This document shows, piece by piece, positions 14,564 to 24,172 of a DNA stretch of 64,000 nucleotides (the stretch's first letter is position 1; every line of letters starts with the position of its first letter). Location of the stretch: the NCBI GenBank assembly GCA_016215115.1, contig JACRLN010000012.1, positions 62,001 to 126,000 on the forward strand, written 5' to 3'. Below the pieces are notes generated by a model, which was given only the letters and a program-made list of their open reading frames with translations, searched no databases and was not told the DNA's origin. The translations under genes and the position numbers were made by a program. The DNA comes from Nitrospirota bacterium (lineage in GTDB: Bacteria; Nitrospirota; Thermodesulfovibrionia; UBA6902).

Positions 14564-17551
14564 TTACAGCGCCACGTCTAACACCATCTTCTTTTCCTCG
14601 TCCTTATCTTTTCTCAATATCTCAACTTTAACCGTCTCGCCTGTTTTCTTGTACAGAAGATGGATTTTTATATCATTTATAGTTTTTACCGGCATATTAT
14701 CAAGCGAGAGTATAATATCTCCTTCTTTAATACCAGCCTTTTCGGAAACGCTATTTTCAGGGAACCCCTTTATTTTAAGCTCCCCGTTTTCTTCTGTTAA
14801 AAATATCATGAGTTTTGGAGAGGTAACGCCTTCCACCGGTTTCGGGAAAATTATGTAATCAGCAATGCCCTTTTCAACTTCAGCGTCTATGAGAACAATT
14901 GCATAATTACTGCCATCCCTCCTGAAAGTCCTCTTCGGGATGCCTGAACCATATTCAAGATGCCCCTGGCCCGCAAGAACAACTATTTGATAATCAGGGT
15001 TTTTATTGAGGAACTCATCTATGGACTGTGACATCGTCTCATCCCACAGCAACTGGGCTTGATAGAAGAAGTCAAAATTTTTGCCTTCGGAATTCTTGTG
15101 CTGATCAAAAATCTTTTTCAGCCTCTCTCTATAATTATTATCGGACAAATCCATATCCGGCGGGATCTCATTTTTTTCTTCAATAGAGAGTGAATCAAGC
15201 CCTTCACGCGATACTTTCTCTATGATTTCACGTTTCAGGTTTAATGCGACAACAGGTATTTTCTCTGATCTTGCATAATCAAGTATCGGTTTGTATAAAT
15301 GGTAATCAAACCCCCATCTCTTAAAATATTCTGACATCTTCAGAAAATCTGTCTCATCCATCTTTCCAGAGATGAAGCTGTCAAGTGTTTCCTGAAAAGG
15401 TCTCTGAAACATTTCCATCCCTATTGCGACCTTCCTGATTTTCTTGTATATTCCTCTGATTATATCAAGCTGGACCGCGTGATGGGCAAACACATCGTGA
15501 GCCTCGCCGACATAGATTATTTTCCTGTCTACAACGCTGGTTGTAACTTCTGACAGTGTTCTGGTTGTTGAAAGATCAACAGCCGGAGCATCTTCCTGCA
15601 TGTTCATAATTATTCCCCTGTCTGTTTGAGTTATTTCTTTATAAGTATTTTTTCCATTTTCAAAAAGCAGCTTGCTGTATTTTCCGTAATGAGCTATTTT
15701 CCCATATGCAGCGTCTACCTCTTTTTTCGATTTTCCATTTATTATTCCTATAACCTTTTGAGGATTCAAAGGATTTTCTTTCACAATCATGGAAAAACCT
15801 GCATCTTCAGAAGGAACCTTACCGAAAATTCTGCCTGTCAGCGGGTTATCGAAACCAAAAATTATAACTGAAGACGACATGATGTCAGAGTTTTTAATAT
15901 CCCCTTCATCCATTTTCACCGGCTTATTGCTTTCGAATTCCTCTATGATGCTGCTGTAAATTTCCGCATTTTCCCGCGGCATGGCGATGAGGAGACATTT
16001 ATCGCCCAGAAGCCTCGCAATCACAGGGGCGAATTCTTGCGGGTCAAGCTCACGGGCGACATCATAATCCTCGTCAAAGACTATCCTGTCCGGTCTTTCC
16101 GGAAAGGAAAATTCAAAGCTGTTTTTTCCCTTATCGACAGCGAGAGATTTTGTAACGGCGTCATTCCTGATATATATGGTCATGGGGAGAGTGAGCCGGT
16201 AAACTTTCCCCTTTTGACTGACCGTGAAATTCAGTTTATAGTCGATGCCGTTCTGTTCTACTTTCAGACCGTCGATACTGATGTCGGGCAATCCTGTTCC
16301 GTCCACCCATTGCTCAAAGAACCACGAAAGATCCTGTCCGTAAGATTTTTCAAATGACTCCTTCAGGTTGTCCCATGAAACCATCCGGAAGGGGTTCTCT
16401 TTCACAATATCCTTCAGGGCGTCAAAAAACGCTTGCTCTCCGGCCATCATCTTCAGCATATGGAAAACCATTGCCGTCTTGCCGTATCCTATGACCCGAG
16501 TTGAAAGATCAACCCTTCCTTTGAAGTCTTTTAATGGAAATTCATTCTGGGATGTAACGTAGCTTTTGTAGTCGGTTAAAATCTGCTTCCTGTATTCCCA
16601 ACCCTTATTCTTCTGTTCTTCATATAAATGGTCCGCAAGATATGTAGTCAATCCCTCTGCCCAGTTGCCTCTTTGATAATCAACATAAACATAATTGCCA
16701 AACCACTGGTGTAGAATTTCATGCCCCAGGGAAGTCTCAACAATAAAAGGAAGTTGTACTATCGTATTCCCGAGGAGTGTAAAGGTTGGAAACGAGTATC
16801 CTGTGGGCAGGAAGTTCTCAACAATGGAGAATCTTTTATATGGATATTTTCCTAAAAGGCTTTCATATAATTTGAGGTACTTTTTTGTAAATTCAATATA
16901 GGTTGATGCAAGATTTATATCTTCGCTGAAAAAATATGCATAGATCTGAACATTATTATAATTATCTTTCCTTACACGATATTTATCTGATGCTGTGAGG
17001 TTTATGCCGTCTGACGGATATGGGAAATCAAAATAGAATTCTACCGAATCATTCTTAAGTACCTTTTTGACTTCATCTGCCTCCGCTACCGCCTCATATC
17101 CTTTGGGAAGGGTCACTTTAAGATTGTAATATGCCTGCCCTTTAATTTCAGGATACCAGGTATTTGTAAGCGATATCCCTTTTGCATCAATTACATTTTT
17201 CACTGCCCCGGCATTTTTTTCATAAGAACCATGATCGTCCCTGAAATATACTTTATAACTTATCTCTAATATTCCGTCCTTGTCAGAAACTATTCTTAAA
17301 GTTCGGGAACCTTCATCTAAACCAATCTGTTTGTTATTGAGTTTTATGTAATTTATTTCAAGAGTCCCATTTATCACTAATAACAGCTCTTTTCCGGCAA
17401 CAACATCAATTCGGGAAATGCCGGTTAGTTCAGAGGCGGAGACATCAATGGAGACATCCAGATTATATGTCGTTACAGGAAATGCCAGGATGACAGAAGG
17501 GGAAAATATGAAAACAATTATGATGAAAACTGTTTTTTGTAATAATTTCAT
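14564..17551 (-). CDS. M1-family metallopeptidase fused to ChaN-like and PDZ domains
   Basis: The 995-residue secreted protein starts with a signal peptide (TVFIIIVFIFSPSVILAF). A peptidase M1 region spans about residues 25-490, with HEILH at 277-281 and the third zinc ligand Glu299 in NWAEG; the spacing is one residue shorter than the usual HExxHx18E. About residues 665-890 match ChaN, a haem-binding periplasmic/lipoprotein family (IYVGEAHDVFAHHAVQLDII, GQGHLEYGSG). A PDZ domain closes the protein (GFPENSVSEKAGIKEGDIIL). It overlaps the hybrid kinase gene by one base. The role is probably periplasmic proteolysis linked to iron or haem handling, inferred only from the domains. Confidence 0.85.
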   Translation of the reverse strand: MKLLQKTVFIIIVFIFSPSVILAFPVTTYNLDVSIDVSASELTGISRIDVVAGKELLLVINGTLEINYIKLNNKQIGLDEGSRTLRIVSDKDGILEISYKVYFRDDHGSYEKNAGAVKNVIDAKGISLTNTWYPEIKGQAYYNLKVTLPKGYEAVAEADEVKKVLKNDSVEFYFDFPYPSDGINLTASDKYRVRKDNYNNVQIYAYFFSEDINLASTYIEFTKKYLKLYESLLGKYPYKRFSIVENFLPTGYSFPTFTLLGNTIVQLPFIVETSLGHEILHQWFGNYVYVDYQRGNWAEGLTTYLADHLYEEQKNKGWEYRKQILTDYKSYVTSQNEFPLKDFKGRVDLSTRVIGYGKTAMVFHMLKMMAGEQAFFDALKDIVKENPFRMVSWDNLKESFEKSYGQDLSWFFEQWVDGTGLPDISIDGLKVEQNGIDYKLNFTVSQKGKVYRLTLPMTIYIRNDAVTKSLAVDKGKNSFEFSFPERPDRIVFDEDYDVARELDPQEFAPVIARLLGDKCLLIAMPRENAEIYSSIIEEFESNKPVKMDEGDIKNSDIMSSSVIIFGFDNPLTGRIFGKVPSEDAGFSMIVKENPLNPQKVIGIINGKSKKEVDAAYGKIAHYGKYSKLLFENGKNTYKEITQTDRGIIMNMQEDAPAVDLSTTRTLSEVTTSVVDRKIIYVGEAHDVFAHHAVQLDIIRGIYKKIRKVAIGMEMFQRPFQETLDSFISGKMDETDFLKMSEYFKRWGFDYHLYKPILDYARSEKIPVVALNLKREIIEKVSREGLDSLSIEEKNEIPPDMDLSDNNYRERLKKIFDQHKNSEGKNFDFFYQAQLLWDETMSQSIDEFLNKNPDYQIVVLAGQGHLEYGSGIPKRTFRRDGSNYAIVLIDAEVEKGIADYIIFPKPVEGVTSPKLMIFLTEENGELKIKGFPENSVSEKAGIKEGDIILSLDNMPVKTINDIKIHLLYKKTGETVKVEILRKDKDEEKKMVLDVAL

Positions 17552-20013
17552 TATATCTTTTTGACCTCTTCATCCAGAATTTCCCTCACTTTTTTCAATA
17601 ACTGGTTTGGTAAAATGGGCTTTGGGAGAAAATTTAATTTTAAATCAATAATCCCTTTTTTGTGGACAATTTCAGAAGTATACCCGCTTACAAATAATGC
17701 TTTTATACCCGGATATATCTTTTTAATTTCATCATATACCTCTTTTCCGTTCTTCTTCGGCATTATCACATCAAGGATCAGAAACTTAACTTTTTCCTTA
17801 TGTTCATTGAATTTCTCAATCGCATCGGCGCCATCTTTTGCTTCTATGACCGTATAACCAAACTCTTTAAGAACCGACCCTGCAAGCTCCCTCAACGATT
17901 CATCATCCTCAGCTATAAGTATTGTCTCTGTTCCTCCTTTTATTATTTCAACTATCTGAGAGGTTATTTCTTTCGTTGCCATAGTATTTATTAGCGGGAG
18001 GTAAATATTAAATGTTGTGCCTTTTCCAGGTTCAGTCAATACAGTTATATAACCGCCATTTTGTTTTATGGCCCCGTACACCATAGCAAGCCCCAGCCCT
18101 GTACCGCGTCCCACCTCTTTTGTGGTAAAGAAAGGCTCGAATATCCTTTCTCTCGTTTTTTCATCCATTCCAATACCGGTATCTGCTACTGAAAGAAGCG
18201 CATATTCCCCTCTATCGCCGAAACCATGCTGCTTGATGAATTGTTCGTCAATAGTCGATATTTCTGTTCCTATTGTTAATGAACCTCCTTGAGGCATCGC
18301 ATCTTTTGCATTGGTAGCGAGGTTCATCAATATCTGCTCCATCTGTCCGCTGTCTGCCATTATGGTCAAATGTCTTTCATCAAGAACAACCTTCAGTTCT
18401 ATATCTTCAGCAATTACTCTGCCCAGAAGTTTCTGCACATTTCTTATAATAATATTTATATCTACCGGTTTCGGGCTGATAAGCTGTTTCCTGCTGAAAG
18501 CAAGGAGGCTTTGGGTTAAATGAGCGCCTCTCTCAGAAGACCTCAGTATATGATCAAGATGAGCTTTCAGAGGGTCCTCTTTTTTCATTTTCATTTTTAT
18601 AATATTTGCATACCCTATAATTGCGGTAAGAATATTGTTGAAATCATGGGCCACTCCTCCAGCAAGCAGTCCAACGGCCTCCATCTTTTGTGACTGAAGC
18701 AGTTGTTCCTGCAGTCTCAGCTTTTCTTCTTCTGCTTTCTTGCGTTCAGTAATGTCAACAATAAGTCCATCATATGCAATCAGTTTCCCATCCTTATCAT
18801 ACCTCGGGACAGGGGTGTTTCTTACCCATTTTACATCTCCATTCTTATGGATGATTCTATGTTCCAGTGGTTGTATACTTTCACCTGAAATCGCTCTGTT
18901 AGCGTGTTTTATTACAGATTCCCTGTCTTCTTCATGCACCATTCTGTACCAGAGGTATGGATCAGCTTCATATTCCTCAGATGAATATCCCGTAACTGCA
19001 ATACAACCCGGTCCGTGTTTTGTTGATACAGCTTTCCCATTCCGCACCTCTACGGTAAAAATATAGTCTGTGACTGAATCAACGAGTTTTCTGTATCGTT
19101 CTTCGCCTGCTATTTTATCTTTTTCCGCCTGCTTTCGTTCGGTGATGTCATAGGCAATACCCTGTACTGCCAGAACATGCCCGTTTGAACTATAGACAGG
19201 CACTTCGCTCACTTCAAGCCATCTGATGCTGCCGTCTTTATGATAAATCTCCACTTCATATGGCTGCTGCTGCTCGCCCTTGATGCTTAGTTCAGTATGA
19301 CGTTCTACCTCTTTATTAACAGGGTTATCAGTCAGATATCTCGTATAGTGAGTAAGAAATTCTTCGGATGTGTACCCCAAAATTTTGATAATTGAAGGAC
19401 TTATATACGTAAAAACGCCCTCAGTGTTGTGTATGTATATAAAATGTTTTTCTTCAATGCTTTCAATCAGGGCTCGGTATTTTTGCTTGTTTTCTTCGAG
19501 CGCATCTACATACAGGGCGTTCTGTATTGCCTGCGCCAGGCGTGGAGCAAGGAACTGGAGAACAAAACGCTTTCCCTTTATGATCCCTTTTATTTTCATG
19601 GCGCAGACATTTAATGTGCCTATGCATTGTTTGTTCACAACAAGGGGAATAAGGAGATCAGACCGGAAACCGGCTTTAAGAAGGATTTTGTCTACTTCGT
19701 ATTCAGTCTGCCACGTTTTGATATTAGGGCGATAGAGCGGTTCAGCATGATTGATAACTTCAGAAAGGACGGTTTTTTCAAAAGGCAGAAACTTTCCGGA
19801 CTCGATTCCCTTAATTTCCATGCCAGCTTCATAGAGCAGAAACCCACCGGTTTCTTTCTGAAGCAGGGCGATCGATGCGCGTCTGATGCCAAGCCGGTTC
19901 TGGATAAACTCCAGTGAACGCCGGGTGATATAGGAGAAGTGCAGATGAGCTATCTCCTCATCAAACTCCTTGATGGTAGTCAGTATCTTATGAAAAGAAT
20001 TGTTTTTATTCAA
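17551..20013 (-). CDS. Cytoplasmic hybrid sensor histidine kinase (GAF-PAS-PAS-HisKA-HATPase-REC)
   Basis: The 820-residue protein has no membrane segment. In order it shows a GAF domain (about 15-180), two PAS domains ending in DITERKQAEKD and DITERKKAEEE, a HisKA with GGVAHDFNNILTAIIGYAN, an ATPase with LMNLATNAKDAMPQGG and GTGLGLAMVYG, and a receiver with phosphoacceptor LILDVIMPKKNG. It phosphorylates its own receiver, so the phosphate must go on to another protein not seen here. Translation is coupled to the M1/ChaN/PDZ gene by a TAATG overlap, which suggests the kinase helps govern an envelope stress or metal response. Confidence 0.92.
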   Translation of the reverse strand: MNKNNSFHKILTTIKEFDEEIAHLHFSYITRRSLEFIQNRLGIRRASIALLQKETGGFLLYEAGMEIKGIESGKFLPFEKTVLSEVINHAEPLYRPNIKTWQTEYEVDKILLKAGFRSDLLIPLVVNKQCIGTLNVCAMKIKGIIKGKRFVLQFLAPRLAQAIQNALYVDALEENKQKYRALIESIEEKHFIYIHNTEGVFTYISPSIIKILGYTSEEFLTHYTRYLTDNPVNKEVERHTELSIKGEQQQPYEVEIYHKDGSIRWLEVSEVPVYSSNGHVLAVQGIAYDITERKQAEKDKIAGEERYRKLVDSVTDYIFTVEVRNGKAVSTKHGPGCIAVTGYSSEEYEADPYLWYRMVHEEDRESVIKHANRAISGESIQPLEHRIIHKNGDVKWVRNTPVPRYDKDGKLIAYDGLIVDITERKKAEEEKLRLQEQLLQSQKMEAVGLLAGGVAHDFNNILTAIIGYANIIKMKMKKEDPLKAHLDHILRSSERGAHLTQSLLAFSRKQLISPKPVDINIIIRNVQKLLGRVIAEDIELKVVLDERHLTIMADSGQMEQILMNLATNAKDAMPQGGSLTIGTEISTIDEQFIKQHGFGDRGEYALLSVADTGIGMDEKTRERIFEPFFTTKEVGRGTGLGLAMVYGAIKQNGGYITVLTEPGKGTTFNIYLPLINTMATKEITSQIVEIIKGGTETILIAEDDESLRELAGSVLKEFGYTVIEAKDGADAIEKFNEHKEKVKFLILDVIMPKKNGKEVYDEIKKIYPGIKALFVSGYTSEIVHKKGIIDLKLNFLPKPILPNQLLKKVREILDEEVKKI

Positions 20014-20240
20014 TATGAAAATTTTACCACAAAGTGATAAAAGACTACTATTTTAAAATGCTCCCAGGGGTAACCATTCAGTGACGGGGGGTAATTGTAA
20101 CCATTCCATTAAATAAATAGCCGCAAAGTTTGCTTATCTCTGCTTAAATTCCATTTAATCTTCCGAATCAATTAGTTGTTTTCATTTATCGTGTTTTTTA
20201 TCTTGACTTACGTTTGTATTAGTTGCAATAATTATTCAAC

Positions 20241-20564
20241 TTACATCAAGGCTTTTAAAGATTCTTTATATGATAGAGGGGGGTCGATTATTTCCATGCC
20301 AATACTGTTTGTCAGTCCATGAGGCGGGGTTTTATAGGACCATTTTACTTTGCAATTAAGACATTGTTCGTCTCCGGAGGGAAGTTGAAATCTCAACTCA
20401 AGAAATGTATCAGGTGGAAAATCCGCAACAGATTTTAAAGAAGAGGTTATTACATAGACCCCATCTTCAGAAAGGTTCTCTATAGAACTTGCAATACGAA
20501 TGTCCCTGAATATAAGTTCAGCCTCAAGGCTGACTATAAACCTTTTATTCTGTCTTGCATCCAT
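20241..20564 (-). CDS. PilZ-domain c-di-GMP-binding protein
   Basis: A 107-residue single-domain PilZ protein. RQNKRF supplies the RxxxR motif and NLSEDGVYV the (D/N)xSxxG motif, the two elements that hold c-di-GMP. It lies between the hybrid kinase and mqnC, with about 200 bases on each side, so it is probably monocistronic. Such proteins commonly adjust motility, pili or exopolysaccharide; the three pilins at 30-31.6 kb are one possible output. Confidence 0.88.
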   Translation of the reverse strand: MDARQNKRFIVSLEAELIFRDIRIASSIENLSEDGVYVITSSLKSVADFPPDTFLELRFQLPSGDEQCLNCKVKWSYKTPPHGLTNSIGMEIIDPPLSYKESLKALM

Positions 20565-20640
20565 TGGTTATACTACCATATTCGGCATTTATATCGTATG
20601 AATAACTAGGGTTTGTTTATAAATTGCAAGTTTTCAATTT

Positions 20641-20732
20641 CGTCATGCCCGAAGTCTGTAATCGGGCATCCAGAACTTGTTAAAAAACTGGATCCCCGCT
20701 TAAAGGACTGCGGGGATGACACGCTTTAAACA
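20641..20732. repeat. Dispersed double-hairpin element, copy 1
   Basis: GTCATGCCCGA..TCGGGCATCCAG forms one hairpin and CTGGATCCCCGC..GCGGGGATGAC the second. The ATCCAG/CTGGAT arms and the outer GTCAT/ATGAC arms are also complementary, allowing one long alternative fold. The element recurs at least eight more times in the window. Confidence 0.85.
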
Positions 20733-20766
20733 ATTATTGCCATCCATACTGAAGGATTACCCAAAA

Positions 20767-21897
20767 CTATAAATCCCTCTTGATAATATTGTAGTACATA
20801 TCCCTCTGTGCTGGTTTGAAACCCGCTGCTTTTATAGAGGTAATAATATCATTGATTGAAACCCTGTGTTTTACTCCTGCCGCAGCGACAACGTTTTCCT
20901 CAATCATTGTTGATCCGAAATCATTGGCGCCGAATCTGAGTGCAACCTGTGCCATCTTGATTCCCTGCGTCACCCACGAAGCCTGTATGTTCGGGACATT
21001 GTCAAGATAGATCCTTGAAAGTGCAAGCACGCGGAGATAGTCCGCCGCAGTAGCTGGTTGAAGTGACGAGTGACGAGTGACAAGTGACGAGTTTGGTTTT
21101 GAATTTTGAATTTTGAGTTTTGAGTTTTTCTTTGACTTCTGACTTCTGACTTCTGACTTCTGACTTAATTCCGTGTTCCCCGGCTGGAAACTCCATGGAA
21201 TAAATGCCGTAAAACCATTGGTCTTTTCCTGCAATTTCCGTATCGTATCAAGGTGTTCAATAATATCTTCCGGTTCCTCAATGCTCCCGAACATCATCGT
21301 CGCTGTTGTCTTTATGCCAATTCGGTGGGCTTGTTCCATGACTTCAAGCCACCTGTCCTTGCCGATCTTTTTGGGACTGATCTTTTCCCTGATCCTGTCA
21401 GAAAGGATTTCCGCCCCTCCGCCCGGAATGGAATCAAGACCTGCTTCATTTAGGATCTGCAATGTTCTCTTTATCGTAAGACCAGCTATGTCTGCCATGT
21501 AGCAAATCTCTGGCGGCGAAAACCCGTGAATATGAATAGGGAATTTTGCTTTGACAGTTTTCAGGAGGTCAACGTAATAATTAATATCAAGTTCCGGATG
21601 GAGCCCCCCCTGTATCAATATCTGTGTCCCGCCAAGAGCAATTGTTTCCTTTATCTTGTTATAGAGTTGCCTCTTGCTTAGAACATATGCTTCCGGATCA
21701 TTTTTGTCTCTGTAAAATGCACAAAATTTACACCTGTTAATACATACGTTGGTGTAATTGATATTGCGGTCAATGATAAAAGAAACTATACCTTTGGGAT
21801 GCAATCTCTTTCTGACATTGTCAGCCATCTGCCCGAGACCGAGAAGGTCAGCGGATTTAAGGAGGGTTAAGGCTTCTTTTTTAGTTGTCCTGTTCAT
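20767..21897 (-). CDS. mqnC: Cyclic dehypoxanthine futalosine synthase (radical SAM)
   Basis: MqnC cyclises dehypoxanthine futalosine in the futalosine route to menaquinone. The radical-SAM cysteines are in CINRCKFC (CxxxCxxC), followed by QGGLHPELDINYY, IPGGGAEIL and the MqnC-type AFIPWSFQPGNTEL. It lies 45 bases after mqnE on the same strand. After NTEL the protein carries a repeat-derived tract of about 36 residues ([11 protein letters not shown], then [10 protein letters not shown]) before family sequence resumes at ADYLRVLALSRIYLDN. This explains why it is somewhat longer than usual. Confidence 0.93.
   Translation of the reverse strand: MNRTTKKEALTLLKSADLLGLGQMADNVRKRLHPKGIVSFIIDRNINYTNVCINRCKFCAFYRDKNDPEAYVLSKRQLYNKIKETIALGGTQILIQGGLHPELDINYYVDLLKTVKAKFPIHIHGFSPPEICYMADIAGLTIKRTLQILNEAGLDSIPGGGAEILSDRIREKISPKKIGKDRWLEVMEQAHRIGIKTTATMMFGSIEEPEDIIEHLDTIRKLQEKTNGFTAFIPWSFQPGNTELSQKSEVRSQKSKKNSKLKIQNSKPNSSLVTRHSSLQPATAADYLRVLALSRIYLDNVPNIQASWVTQGIKMAQVALRFGANDFGSTMIEENVVAAAGVKHRVSINDIITSIKAAGFKPAQRDMYYNIIKRDL
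21061..21168. repeat. Heptamer tandem-repeat insert inside mqnC
   Basis: Three heptamer families adjoin: (ACGAGTG)n-like, (TTTTGAG)n-like and (TCTGACT)n-like. The total is 108 bases, a multiple of three, so the frame is kept. The insert sits in a loop between two conserved blocks. Confidence 0.9.
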
Positions 21898-21942
21898 CGA
21901 TATCCACTGTTTAGAATCAACTTTTCAGAGGTTATCCCTTTT

Positions 21943-23169
21943 TCACAATTTATTTGGGCGACCACGCAGGGTTGCCCCTATCGGCCTGTAAAACGAGTCC
22001 CGCTCCACCGGGACCTTGCCGGCTTTTTCAATTAAATTTATCAACTGTGCCCTTGTCATTACAGTGCCCGAAAGTGCACCTGCGGAGTGAGTTATCTTTT
22101 CTTCAATTATAGTTCCGTCAAGATCATCTGCACCGAACATGAGGGCCAGCTGGGCGATCTTCTCTCCAAGCATTATCCAGTAAGCTTTTATGTGTGGGAA
22201 GTTGTCAAGAAAGAGTCTTGCAATTGCAATGGTTTTCAGGTCATCAATTCCTGATGTGTAACGATTGAGATTGGGGATGGGAAGATTTGACTTCTGACTT
22301 CTGACTTCTGACTTCTGACTTAATTCAGTGTTCATTGGATGAAATGCAAGTGGTATAAATGCCTGAAAACCCCCTGTTCTGTCCTGAAGTTCTCTGAGGC
22401 GTAACATGTGCTCAACCCTGTGCTTGTATGTTTCGAGATGTCCGTAAAGCATTGTTGCATTAGTTTTAATTCCGGCATTATGGGCCTTCTCCATTACATT
22501 GAGCCACTCTTTGCCGGTAATTTTCTCAGGACATATCTTATTCCTTGCCTGTGTATTGAATATTTCCGCGCCGCCGCCGGGCATGGAATCAAGACCGGCT
22601 TTTTTTAATTCTTTGAGAGTATCGGTAATCCCCTGTTCACTTATCTTTGAAAAATAATCTATCTCAACCGCGGTAAATGCCTTGATATGAATATTCGGGA
22701 AATTCGTTTTTATCTTTTTGAGCATTTCAAGGTAATATTCGAAAGGCCAATCAGGATGCAGCCCTCCGACGATGTGGACCTCGGTATAAGACGGTGACGA
22801 ATGGTGAGTGACGAATTTAGTTCTAAATTTTGAGTTTTGAGTTTTGAGTTTTTCTGACTGCTGACCGCTGACCGCTGACCGCTGTGTTTTCAGTTTCTTT
22901 ATTATCTCTCTGATGCTTAATTCATACGCGCCTTTTTCGCCTTTTGAACGGCTGAAGGCGCAGAATTTACAGCGGTTAACGCAAATGTTAGTGGGGTTTA
23001 TATGATGGTTTTGGATAAAATATGCGTTCTTGCCGTTCTTTCTCCCGGCGGCGATATTAGCAAGCCTGCCGATGGTGAAAATGTCGTCACTTTCAAAAAA
23101 TGCAAGGGCGTCATCTTTTGTCAGACGACGCCCTGCGATTACCTTTTTCTCGATTTTTTTAAGAGACAC
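21943..23169 (-). CDS. mqnE: Aminofutalosine synthase (radical SAM)
   Basis: MqnE joins SAM-derived adenosyl radical chemistry to the chorismate-derived enolpyruvyl benzoate to make aminofutalosine. Cysteines lie in [30 protein letters not shown] and [15 protein letters not shown] are typical. Two repeat-derived tracts interrupt it: one after the first helix ([20 protein letters not shown]..) and one right after NTEL ([11 protein letters not shown]), the latter at the same place as in mqnC. It overlaps htpX by 11 bases, so htpX-mqnE-mqnC form an operon. Confidence 0.93.
   Translation of the reverse strand: MSLKKIEKKVIAGRRLTKDDALAFFESDDIFTIGRLANIAAGRKNGKNAYFIQNHHINPTNICVNRCKFCAFSRSKGEKGAYELSIREIIKKLKTQRSAVSGQQSEKLKTQNSKFRTKFVTHHSSPSYTEVHIVGGLHPDWPFEYYLEMLKKIKTNFPNIHIKAFTAVEIDYFSKISEQGITDTLKELKKAGLDSMPGGGAEIFNTQARNKICPEKITGKEWLNVMEKAHNAGIKTNATMLYGHLETYKHRVEHMLRLRELQDRTGGFQAFIPLAFHPMNTELSQKSEVRSQKSNLPIPNLNRYTSGIDDLKTIAIARLFLDNFPHIKAYWIMLGEKIAQLALMFGADDLDGTIIEEKITHSAGALSGTVMTRAQLINLIEKAGKVPVERDSFYRPIGATLRGRPNKL
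22288..22325. repeat. TCTGACT heptamer insert in mqnE after NTEL
   Basis: Four to five copies of a 7-base unit (GACTTCT) encode [11 protein letters not shown] on the minus strand, at the position matching the mqnC insert. The flanks remain family-like. Confidence 0.9.
22791..22890. repeat. Composite heptamer insert in mqnE N-terminal third
   Basis: The tract contains GTGACGA-like, TTTTGAG and CTGACCG heptamer runs in series, in frame, between REIIKKLK and YTEVHIVGG. In related proteins these blocks are close together. Confidence 0.88.
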
Positions 23170-24007
23170 GGCGCATGGCTTCGAGTCTTGCTATCCTCTC
23201 CTCAACAGGTGGATGTGTGCTGAATAATTTTAACAATCCTCCGCCTGTAAGCGGATTTACAATAAACATGTGAGCAGTGGCCGGCTGCGCTTCCATGGGT
23301 ATTCTTTTGGATGCCGTATCAAGCTTTTTCAGTGCGCCTGCAAGATATCCCGGATTTCCTGCAAGCCTTGCGCCGCCTTCATCAGCGGAATATTCTCTTG
23401 AACGTGATATAGCCATTTGTATGAGCATTGCTGCAATAGGCCCCACGATCATCATGATAAGTGCTGCAATGGGACTTCCGCCTTCATCATCATCTCTTCT
23501 GCCGCCGCCAAATATCATGGCCCATTGAGCCATCTGTGCAAGATAGCTTATTGCGCCTGCAATTGTGGCGGCAATCGTGCTGATGAGAATGTCCCTGTGT
23601 TTTACATGGGCCAGTTCATGTCCAATGACGCCTTCAAGTTCTTCCTTGCTCAGGATTCTCAAAATGCCTGTTGTCACAGCAACCGCTGCATGGTTTGGAT
23701 TTCTTCCTGTGGCAAATGCATTAGGCTGGTCTTGCTCTATGATGTAAACTTTTGGCATCGGGATCTCAGCCTTCTGTGCAAGCCTTCTTACGATTGAGTA
23801 AAGTTCAGGAGCGTCATGTTCACTGACTTCCCGAGCTTTATACATTTTTAGCACGATTTTGTCGCTGAACCAATAGGCAAAAAGGTTCATTGCCATGGCA
23901 AATATAAGCGCCATTGTCATGCCTGATCTGCCTCCAAGGGCGGCCCCGGCCCATACAAGAACGAGCGTAAGGCCCACCATAAGGACTGTTGTTTTAACCA
24001 TGTTCAT
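23159..24007 (-). CDS. htpX: HtpX membrane zinc protease (M48)
   Basis: HtpX degrades misfolded inner-membrane proteins together with FtsH. The 282-residue product has N-terminal membrane segments ([30 protein letters not shown]), the zinc motif [12 protein letters not shown], a further pair of hydrophobic segments after it, and the downstream Glu ligand in [16 protein letters not shown] lies upstream of the ATG at 24007. It is the first gene of the operon with mqnE and mqnC; the functional link may be respiratory-membrane quality control, which is inference. Confidence 0.95.
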   Translation of the reverse strand: MNMVKTTVLMVGLTLVLVWAGAALGGRSGMTMALIFAMAMNLFAYWFSDKIVLKMYKAREVSEHDAPELYSIVRRLAQKAEIPMPKVYIIEQDQPNAFATGRNPNHAAVAVTTGILRILSKEELEGVIGHELAHVKHRDILISTIAATIAGAISYLAQMAQWAMIFGGGRRDDDEGGSPIAALIMMIVGPIAAMLIQMAISRSREYSADEGGARLAGNPGYLAGALKKLDTASKRIPMEAQPATAHMFIVNPLTGGGLLKLFSTHPPVEERIARLEAMRRVS

Positions 24008-24127
24008 TTACTTTTGTTACCTCCATTAAAATGTGAATCTGAAATTATTTTACATAAGGATCAGTTTTAAAAGCAATAAGCTTAAATAAGCTTCAGCACA
24101 TGCTACTTTCTGTGGTGCGGGGTAAAA

Positions 24128-24172
24128 TGCTACAATAGCAACTGCTGAAATTATATTCCCGGAGACTATCTA
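24128..24172 (+). promoter_or_regulatory. purL promoter and ribosome-binding site
   Basis: TGC followed by TACAAT (24131-24136) makes an extended -10, and a GGAG at 24161-24164 precedes the ATG at 24173. No strong -35 is seen. No riboswitch-like structure is recognised in this short leader. Confidence 0.45.

Noticed and set aside
21061-22890. CRISPR array in the repeat tracts of mqnC and mqnE
   Set aside because: Units are 7 bases with no unique spacers, and they are inside coding frames.
21943-23169. CofH or CofG-like F420 enzymes for the two radical SAM genes
   Set aside because: The NTEL-containing FIPWSFQPGNT and [11 protein letters not shown] blocks and the tandem pairing fit MqnC and MqnE better; no other F420 gene is present.
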